Assembly (NCBI GenBank): GCA_015680685.1
Contig: MNCI01023335.1
Coordinates: 227,798 to 291,797 of the forward strand
Source of the DNA: Gnetum montanum
Lineage: Eukaryota > Streptophyta > Gnetopsida > Gnetales > Gnetaceae
Length of the DNA stretch: 64,000 nucleotides
Direction: 5' to 3'
Part shown: piece by piece, positions 56,271-64,000 of the stretch
Numbering within the stretch: the stretch's first letter is position 1
Layout of the letters: the number at the start of each line of letters is the position of its first letter
The notes under the pieces: generated by a model
What the model saw: the letters and a program-made list of their open reading frames with translations, nothing else
What the model was told of the DNA's origin: nothing
Databases searched by the model: none
Translations under genes and position numbers: made by a program

Positions 56271-57013
56271 TGAAGCTTTGTTGAACATCATCGATCAAGG
56301 ATGGGCTACTAGAGGTGCATTTTAGCCATGGTTAAAGCTTGTACCTTACTTCATGGCTTGCATGCTTGGCTAGGCATCAATCCACAATGTAAGGATTTGT
56401 CAAAGTTTCAAATCATAGTGTATTGGGATTTTTCATGGTTTATTTGGGTGGAACCTTATGGGGCCCACCCAAGGTTAAAAGAATGTTCCAAGAGAACACC
56501 AAGAAAAACCAATGTAAAAATAAGTTTCCCTTTGTGAACATTGAGTTCACTGAGTGTTTAGTAAGCATTTTAAGGTCATTGGTTTCTATTCCAATGCATA
56601 AGTATTAGGAGGGTTCTAACATTAACACTTTTGTACACACAATTTTCCTAAGCTTGGTTTCTAGAAGAGGTAGCACTTGGCAACAAGGCTTTGGTAGGCT
56701 TGGGCTTCAAGTTACAACATTCAAGAGCACATTTCACTCTTCTCCCACCCTATAGGCAGTGTAGTTATACAAGAATTGAATGTTTTTCTCTTGTTTTTGT
56801 AGGATCTTGAAGAGAAGAGGAGTAATGAGCAAACAATTTGCATTGAAGGAGGTAGATGTTGCTACAAAGGGCATCACTTAGCTCCCCAATGCTTCCATTA
56901 GTTTGTGATGTATAAAATTATAATTTTTCAAGAATTTTTTTTATGAAATTTTTTGATCATGTGTTATGGCTATAATGATTATTAGTATTTACTTGGTTTA
57001 TTGTTGTTTGTAG
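56271..57013 (+). other. E5 region with possible eroded antisense exons
   Basis: An acceptor-like ttgtttttgtag|gatcttgaag at 56800 opens a short frame (ILKRRGVMSKQFALKEVDVA) that may be an exon before the last one. Similarity to E1/E2 exon 6/7 is not convincing. Confidence 0.3.
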
Positions 57014-57085
57014 GCCTCACATGATGATGTTGATGTTGTTGGTGATGATGTACTTGATGAGCCTCCTTTTCCTCCCATGGCTTGA
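57014..57085 (+). pseudogene. Probable last exon of the E5 antisense gene
   Basis: After ttgttgtttgtag (acceptor AG at 57012-57013) one frame of 24 codons encodes SHDDVDVVGDDVLDEPPFPP near its end and closes with TGA. E1 (6303-6202) and E2 (32355-32450) also end in a short acidic, Gly/Pro-containing exon after an intron. The strand is opposite to E5 protease, as expected. Confidence 0.5.
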
Positions 57086-58650
57086 TTTTGTTTATTGTTG
57101 AGTATGTTATAGTTTTTATATCATTATTTAATCTATTTTCATTTGGCCATAATAGTCATAGAGACCATGTATTTTTCTTGTTGTTGTATGTTATAGTATT
57201 TTAAATAGTGAAATTATAATTAAGAACATATACATTTATTTTACATCACACAATGTGACTGTGGCTACTGTTTTGGCTAGATTTTTTTTGGTTATATTTT
57301 ATATTTTTGTATGCTTAAAGTTTCTTGCATAAATGTTATGAGCTAAAGCAACATGGATATGAAATAAAATTTAGCAACAAGATGAAAAATGTAAAAAATG
57401 TAAAACAGGTATAAATTTTAAAGAGAAAACTATGAATAATGCGATAAGGAAAATAGGTCCCATTGCATACATGAGGGAGATAAGAGGATTACCATGTTGA
57501 CTTCTTGGTATGCCAAAACCTTAAGGAAAATGGAGAATAAAGAATGTTTGTTGTGAATGATGTGTTTACAGGTCATGAACAAGAACTCCACATCATGAAT
57601 AAGGACTTAAGGGAATGAAATCTACAAGAGGTTATCAAAAAGAAAACATCATAGGCAAGATGAGAGCATGGACACATAAGGATGAAAATTAAAGATACAA
57701 ATAAACCAAAGATGCTCCAAGGATTGGGAAGAAGCCAAATCAATGAGTGAAAAACTCAAAAACCAAAGCTTGAAAGTTGAGGAGATGTATCCAAAAAATA
57801 GTAGACATCTTAGCCAAGAAGAATGGATTCATAGAAAGATGACTTCAAAAAATTGGATATGTTCCCATTGGAAAGCAGATATCTTCCAAGAGACATGCCA
57901 TTCTCTAAGGAGAAGTCTCTCTAGAATTGAGTCTGAACTTAGGTAGACATTCCAACTTTGAAGGAGATGTCTATACTAGCCATTGGGTAGTTGTTGCACA
58001 AATTTCAGGGTGTTTTTAGAAACTCTAATGTTAAAAGAAGACTCCAAATTCTTGTGAATTATGCAAGCATTATTAACATCAAAGAAATCATTGTCATATC
58101 TATGTTATTATATTCTTGTCCTATATTTTCACATCATTTTCTTGTTTGTATGTTGAGTTGAGCCTCAATGGCAAGGTCTTGTAATTATAGTTACATTCTT
58201 TCCTTACTTTTTACATTCTTTCTTGTTGCCTTATAGGGTTGATGTGCTTGTTGCAAGAAGGAATATTTATTGAGCTTGTCAAGATCCTATGGGATTGAGT
58301 GATTTTGCAACATTACAACACTCGGAAGAAGAGCTCAATGTTTTTAAAGGTTGTGGGATTCTTGAAACCACATACTGAGCTTATTAGGACCTCGTGGGGT
58401 TGAGTGGTTTCATAGTAATGAAATACTTTGGTGTAGAGCTTAGTTCTTGTACAAGGTGTGGTGTCCTCAAATAACATTTCTAAGGAAACAAAGTCTAGAG
58501 TTATGCAAGGATTCTACCCTTTGAGTGTGGAGATATCCAAAGTTGGAAAACCATGTAAAGTTTGTGTTTTTGTGTGGCAGGTGCAAATTTTAATTGGGAA
58601 CTTATTGATCTCCCATTTCTAACTTCTTGATCCTCATGCTACAACTTTGT
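57086..58650. other. E5 spacer, unassigned
   Basis: AT-rich. It includes a Lys/Glu-rich open frame (57743-57946) of unknown meaning, and two diverged copies, about 100 bp apart, of a gagctt(g/a)t(c/t)aagatcctatggg-like block (58275 and 58378). The second stretch does not resemble the other elements at this position and may be a further small insertion. Confidence 0.35.
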
Positions 58651-58654
58651 CAAT

Positions 58655-58770
58655 TCTAGGCCTTATTAGGATGCCAATTTTAGGTTTTGATAGGCCATGA
58701 TGTTGCCAGTTTTAGGCCTTAGCAAGCCACGATGTTGCTACTTTTATGCCATAGCAAGTTGTTACCACAC
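58655..58770 (-). repeat. GGCC-CTAAAAC array after E5 protease
   Basis: Three to four units, ccagttttaggccttagcaa and variants, in the same position relative to protease as in E1 and E2. Confidence 0.65.
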
Positions 58771-58794
58771 TTTTATAGCAAGTACAGGATGCTC

Positions 58795-59409
58795 TCAAAA
58801 GAGCAATAAGGATAAAATAAGAAATGAAATATGATACAAGGTTATAAAAATGAATAAAATAATGTTGAAAAAATAGGGGATAAGGTGTTTGCTATCAACT
58901 TGCCATTTGATCTTTGATAGATCAAAGAATTCATTCTGCATGATCTTATGCTTATCATCTCTCTTATTTAGCATGGCATGTTGTAGGAATTTTTTTTGGT
59001 CATCCCATGTCATAGAGTTGGTGTTGCTAGCATTGTTGTTGTTCTTATTATTAGCTCCAGTCTAAGTATTGGAAGTTTCCTCTTGAAACTCCATTGTCGA
59101 ACCTTGGTCAATGTTGACACAGTTAACCAATGGTAGTGACATATTATCCACATAAATGATGATTTCATCATTCTTGTATTGTAAGTGGATCTCTTGATGT
59201 ATAGGAGATGAGACAACATAAAGCTTAGTCAACCATGACCTTCCTCAGATCAAGTTAAAATTGGGTATATCTTTGACCACTAGGAAGTTTGCGGATGTAG
59301 GAAACTATTCTTTGGCTATGAAATCTAAGGAGATAGAACATCATGCTACTACTTGTGACCTATTAAATGAGTTAAGTGCTAAAGTAGTGGTTTTTGGAAT
59401 ATTCTTTAT
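58795..59409 (-). pseudogene. E5 aspartic protease C-terminal region
   Basis: On the - strand 59300-59100 reads VKDIPNFNLI, SWLTKLYVVSSPIHQEIHLQ and then DEIIIYVDN, matching E1 PGFNLILGRPWLGQ and SSPIHQEIHLPYEG. The G-R-P of the LGRPWL motif is partly lost. The tail (MTWDDQKKFLQHAMLNK) runs to 58795. The catalytic Asp region and gag are cut off by the E4 LTR at 59410. Confidence 0.72.
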
Positions 59410-61121
59410 TGAAACACCACTAATTTCAGCCTAACACTTTGAAGCAAGAACAATTCACACTTGAGCTTTTGGAGGCAAAATTTGGAAGAACACACGCTGG
59501 CTTGTCTTAAGAACTCATGCTAGCTCGAAATTTTCTCGATCATGTTGTAGTCACATTGAGGTCATGTTGGTAGCTTGAGTACAGTGTGACTGACTTGGAA
59601 AGATCCAAAACTAAGTGAGAATCTGATTTCCATGGCGTAAGCCATCCTGGAAGGCAACTAATGTTTACTTCAAGTTTCAACATTCGGGAATTCAATCTTG
59701 GAAACAAATTGTCCACATTTCCTCACGCACGCTGTCACACATGCTGAGGTCATGCTGGCAGCGTGAGTCCAGTGTGCATAACTTTAGGTCCCAAAACTGA
59801 GTCAAAATGATTTTTTTTTCAAAGTTCAAGTCATCATCAAGAATCATTGTTAACAACTTGAGACATCAACCTCAAGAAGGACAAGAAAATTGTAAGTTTT
59901 TGTAGGTCACGCTATGGTCGTGCTGCACTCATGCTGGCAGCGTGAGTCTAGTGTGACCTATCCAAAAGTGGTCAAAACAAGGCACTTGCAGGCTCAATTT
60001 GTCAATCACAATCATGGTAATCACCACACTTCAAAAATCAAGCTTTGAAATTCAGATTTTGGTTCAAAATTTGTCGTTTTACCTCACTCACATTGAGGTC
60101 ACGCTAGAGTCACACTGTAGCGTGAGTATAGCGTGAGTGTAGCATGTGCACGCTGAGGACACACTAGGAAAAAATCAATTCATGTTGGAGGTTCTTGTCA
60201 AGCAAAGATGCTTGAAATAGCCATGGAACCACTCAAATCAACATCATGCAGTAGTCAAGTCAAAGATCCAGAAGTTTCAAGCGAGCCAAAGCCAATTTCT
60301 CTTGTTGTACATTATCATTTCATTGTAAATTTTCATTAGAGCTTGCTAGGCTCTTACGCTCTAAATTCTTTGTGCTTCCATGAGCGTAAGCTAGGTTGAG
60401 CAAGTTGTCACATGTTGTAAGATACAATGTACTTGGTCAAAATGTGGCTTGTCCACACATGTCCAACTCACACATAGTTGTCCATCGAACACGTCACCCA
60501 ATTCATTTTCCTCTCATATCTCAGTCATTGATTCCATCCATGAATTCCATGCCTGAACATGGCCAAACCCTATAAATACCCTGTCAATTCACATAAACAA
60601 GGTTGGAAATTTTGAAGGTTGAAAACTTAGAAAGCACCTACTAGCAACTTTGGACACTCAAACATACTTGACTCCTAGCATCCGAGCATTTTTGAAACAC
60701 ATCACCCTGGGACTTGGTGCTCGACCTACCATCTACACATGCAGCTATGCTTTGACCAATGCACATCTTTTCTAAGAAATACAATATAGTTTATTTTTCC
60801 AGTCATTATATTATTTACTCTATTTTACATTAGGTTTATGCTTTGTTTCCAATACTCTAGTTTATTTTGAATATGCTCTATTTGCATTTCGTACATTACT
60901 GTTTACATTTCAAACATCAGTTATGATAACCCCAATGTAAGACATAGTTTATACTTGGGGAAGTCCTTGGTTGATTTGCGTGTAGACCATCCAAGGCACT
61001 CTACCTTCATTTCCTTTTCTAGCTTGCCCTCAGGCAAAGGCAGAGTTAGCTATGTCTACCTGACGATCTTTCAATGTTTGTTTTTCCTTCTAGCCTTACA
61101 CCAATAATTTCGGTCAGTATA
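59410..61121 (+). repeat. E4 5' LTR (1712 bp)
   Basis: TGAAACACCACTAATTTC ... GTCAGTATA. U3 words (gaggtcatgctggcagcgtg, 59740-59765; more to 60160), TATA box at 60571-60578, U5 core at 60961-61000. About 450 bp shorter than the E3 LTR, mainly in the word array. Confidence 0.85.
60571..60578 (+). promoter_or_regulatory. TATA box of E4 5' LTR
   Basis: TATAAATA in aaaccctataaataccctg, followed by gttggaaattttg, which E1 also has after its TATA. Confidence 0.68.
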
Positions 61122-61146
61122 GTAAATTAGCACAAGATGGAGGGCT
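61122..61146 (+). other. E4 primer binding site (decayed)
   Basis: gtaaattagcacaagatgga then gggctt aligns with the E1 site and has the same spacing to the LTR end. Confidence 0.6.
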
Positions 61147-61552
61147 TGACTTGTTTGTTGTCAAAACATTAATAATGCTACCTGTCCAAATGCTGTGAAG
61201 ATTAAGTGTAGAAACTAAGGCTTGACTTACCCATCCTGTCCACTTCCCCTCATATCTCATGCTGCAGTTACTCACACTACAACTTCTCACACTATTGATA
61301 GTCATGTTACAGTTGACTCACGCTGTAGCTCCTCACACTATTTTCAGTCATGCTATAGCTTCTCACACTATTGATAGTCACAGTTGACTCAGGCTACAAC
61401 TCCTCACACTGTTGTTGGTCATGCTACATTTGCTCATGCTGTAGTTTCTCACGTTGTAGCTCTATCTTTTAGTCACGCTGCAGTTGCTCACTGTCGGTCA
61501 TGCTACAGTTGCTCACGTTTAGCTCATCTAGCCCAATTTACTCACATTCACT
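61147..61552 (+). repeat. E4 leader with CTCACGCTG words
   Basis: About fifteen degenerate units such as tcacactattgatagtcatg and ctcacgctgtagctc (61255-61545). As in E1, the leader repeats the word used in the U3 of the same element. The open frame at 61384-61572 is a by-product. Confidence 0.7.
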
Positions 61553-64000
61553 ATGGAATCCTCCCAAATTAACCCAGTAACACTACTGATCTCTAACTTT
61601 GGGGTTGAAACCTTGAACCCTGTGACTAATATAGAACCTATAACTGTTATTGAATAGATAAATCCCCAAGGCCCTATGTGCTAGTCACTCAGGTTATAGG
61701 GTAAGGACCCTACCTATGTGACTCTTACACCCGAATAGTATAATTTCATCTATGTTAAGATCCAAGCCAATTTGCCTATTGATCATGTAGAGAGAGAAGC
61801 GAAGTGAGACTATGAACTTATCCACAAAGGAGATCATGAGTTCATCCCTTTAGCATTTGATATAATCCTGCTATCTGAGCACCATCATAAACTCATAGCC
61901 CAGCTTCTCATGGTAAGAAGTCAAGCCCTATAGCTATCCCCAATAGAGCCTTAGGGTGGAGACAAGGAAGATGACTTCGCAACCCAATCTGAACATTGGG
62001 ATTCATGCCATATCATTAGCCCCCATGCCCATACAAATCCATTGTTTTAACCTTTCCTGGAAGAGACTATACTTCCACCACTAGCTTCTCTACAGGAAGT
62101 ACCCACTCCCATTCCCATCTTCTCCAAGTTCAATGTTCAATCTAACATGTTCACTTCCATCATACCTCTACAAATACAAACCGAACAACCTCCTTACCAA
62201 ACTAATGTAGGATCAACCTTTCAACCTCAAGTGATTGGGATGCCATCTATCATACCAGCTTCCACGTCCACCCATTACATACCTCAAGTGCAAATCCAAC
62301 AAGCACCACTGATCACTTCACAACCCGTGACTGGGCAATGGGTTCCACTAGTTGTTTAACAAAACCTATCTACTTGCTACAACACACCACACCTTGTAGT
62401 CTCATCCCTGAATGTCATCCCACCATAGCAAATGATAGCCCAACAACCTCTCTTTCCACAAATGGTGCAACAATTGAGTCATTATCAATCACCATCAACT
62501 CAACTGTCAATTTGCCTACCACTCAAGAGTGGGTAGATACAAAGAAAATGATGCACTCGTTGGTAGAAGAATTAAAATGCTTTAAAACTATGAACATTTA
62601 GGAAGTCAAGGTACTAGATTTCTATCAAGATGATCCAATCGACCCCTCAGTCCCACCACTAACCTTGCCAAAGGAAGTTTCATTTACCCCAGCTAACCAA
62701 GTACAATGGAGAGGGAGATCTAAACGCTCACCTAGTAACATTTCAAATAGAATTTCTATTGCTTTAGGCATGGCCTCATGTAATTCTACACATGTTTGCT
62801 ATGTCCTTAACTAGAAAAGCCTTAGACTAGTACCGAGCTTTGCCCCGTAGCTCCATATCTTCTCTAGAGGACTTGGTGCAGTAGTTTGTCACCCATTTCA
62901 AATACAATATGAAACCTAACGCCACATTAGATAGCTTGATCCAGATTAAACAAGCACCATTAGAGCCAACACTGAAATTTATCCAAAGGTGGAGTGTAGC
63001 CTTGAATGAACTTCATGAGTCCATCCTCGAAACATATCTACTTACCATCCTTAAGGCGGCCTTGAATGACTTTATTAAGTCAAAGCTTTATTATTTGAAA
63101 GCCCACACATTAAGCCAAGAATTTGTGTAGATTAAAGATATAGAAGAGGCGGCATAAATAGGTAATGACCTAGCCTACTCGACCTTTAGGAGCCAATATA
63201 TGAAGAAAGATAAATCCAAAACAATGGTAGTAGTAGTGGCTGAGACAACCTGACCTAACCATCCAAGACAAAAGGGAAAACAAATTGCCACCCCAAATGG
63301 CCATGAAAGAAACACACCCATGCCTACACCTGAACCTTCATCAAATAGAAACACAAACATGGGTCACGCCCATACATTTGAAAGAAAAGACCCCACTCAA
63401 TACACATCCTTGCCAATGAAGCCTTTACAATTGCTTGATTAAATCCTAAAAACCAGATTATTCAAACATAAAAAAATGTCTTCGGTGGCGTCTCAAAGAC
63501 ATGATTGATTCTATGAATTGGCCAAGAACCCAGCCTTAGAAATAGCTAATGAACCCCCCATTCCAAGAGGCTTTAGGTTGGATAGGTTTTGTGAGTATCA
63601 CCAACAATGTGGTCATGGGACTGATTACTGTTTCACCTTGAAATAGGATATACAACACATGATTGATAGGGGTGAAGTAGTATTTGATGAGGCAAACCCA
63701 ATAAGACCCCAAAACCAACCCATGGAAGTCTACAAGTATCCTCTCAATACCAATGATGTCCCATATGTGATTAATGCTATCCATGTAGAGAACAAATAGG
63801 ACATCCCACAAAAACCTTTTGTGGTCCGTAGACCTTCAGAAAATACACCTATCTCAACATCTCCTCAAAACCACGCACATCCCCTACACCACAAAAACCA
63901 TTCATCATCTGTGTACCTCCTTCCGTTGTAGCAACAACCATGCCATCTAGAAACTAACCCATTCCCTTTATGATCTGGATGCCAAAACACCCTGGCACAC
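61553..64000 (+). pseudogene. gag: E4 gag polyprotein (runs off the window)
   Basis: ATG at 61553 (MESSQINPVTLLISNFGVE). Frame 2 holds the N-terminal region with stops. A frameshift near 62360 moves to frame 1 (EWVDTKKMMHSLVEELKCFK), then back to frame 2 near 62690 for the Retrotrans_gag core (KFIQRWSVALNELHESI, KSKLYYLKAHTLSQEFV). ERKDPTQYTSLPMKP leads to the knuckle at 63588-63635, CEYHQQCGHGTDYC, the best preserved in the window. A Pro-rich tail follows. It is the same protein as E1 gag at family-level divergence. Confidence 0.85.

Larger units (their letters stand above)
50551..59409 (-). mobile_element. E5: Tat-like element remnant with tandem LTRs and no pol core
   Basis: Left end: LTR A, a 149-bp internal piece, LTR B, PPT, 3' non-coding block. 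Right end: protease region, cut by E4 at 59410. Between them lie a GGCC array, a 190-bp satellite, a last antisense exon and a second GGCC array, but no RT, RNase H or integrase is readable. Gag should lie beyond E4, outside the window. Confidence 0.7.
59410..64000 (+). mobile_element. E4: 5' part of a Tat-like element of the E3 family
   Basis: 5' LTR, PBS, leader and gag; the rest is beyond the window. Its LTR shares the U5 core and U3 words with E3. The target duplication would be 59405-59409 (tttat). It inserted into E5 protease. Confidence 0.82.

Noticed and set aside
61384-61572. 62-codon ORF rich in Ala, Val and His
   Set aside because: Translation of the CTCACGCTG leader repeats; it overlaps the gag start in another frame.

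Overview
This window looks like intergenic DNA from a large, repeat-rich seed-plant genome. A gymnosperm is my best guess, because the transposons are old, nested and heavily decayed, but no host gene is present to confirm it. I see no rRNA, tRNA, CRISPR array or intact cellular gene. Nearly everything is explained by at least six Ty3/gypsy LTR retrotransposons of the Tat-like type. They have a non-chromodomain integrase, a second plant-type RNase H after the usual one, and a CX2HX4GHX4C-like gag knuckle. They are called E1 to E6 here.

Layout. E1 (+ strand) runs from the window start to 17588: partial 5' LTR, PBS, gag, protease, a 5.7 kb spacer, RT/RNase H/aRNase H/integrase, PPT, 3' LTR. E1 sits inside E3 (+ strand), whose visible parts are 17589-20943 and 39080-46893. 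E3 is split again by E2 (- strand, 20944-39079, both LTRs present). E3 itself appears to have landed in the LTR of an older - strand element, E6 (fragment 46894-47062). Next come about 3.5 kb of AT-rich DNA with a LINE remnant (47063-50550). E5 (- strand, 50551-59409) follows; it has two LTR copies in tandem and no visible RT or integrase. E5 is interrupted by the 5' end of E4 (+ strand, 59410 to the window end: LTR, PBS, gag).

The most interesting content is between protease and RT. E1, E2 and E3 each carry there a gene on the opposite strand, with consensus plant introns at matching positions. Exon 2 is 450, 449 and 449 nt in the three copies, and reading phase is kept across most junctions. 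Its first domain looks like an FCP1/NIF-type HAD phosphatase whose catalytic Asp is Glu in all three copies and whose second Asp pair is missing. A transposon-type domain, a helical/coiled-coil region and an acidic tail follow. E5 keeps what looks like the last exon.

Around these genes, non-coding parts follow shared rules. U3, leader and antisense-gene flanks of one element share an element-specific palindromic word (E1 AGCGTATACGCT; E2 CTATGCTACGCTATG; E3/E4 GTCACGCTG), all with an ACGCT core. GGCC...TTAAACT arrays recur after protease, before RT and after integrase. A U5 core, the PBS and a PPT-proximal dyad are conserved even where LTRs have otherwise diverged. All alignments were done by eye.
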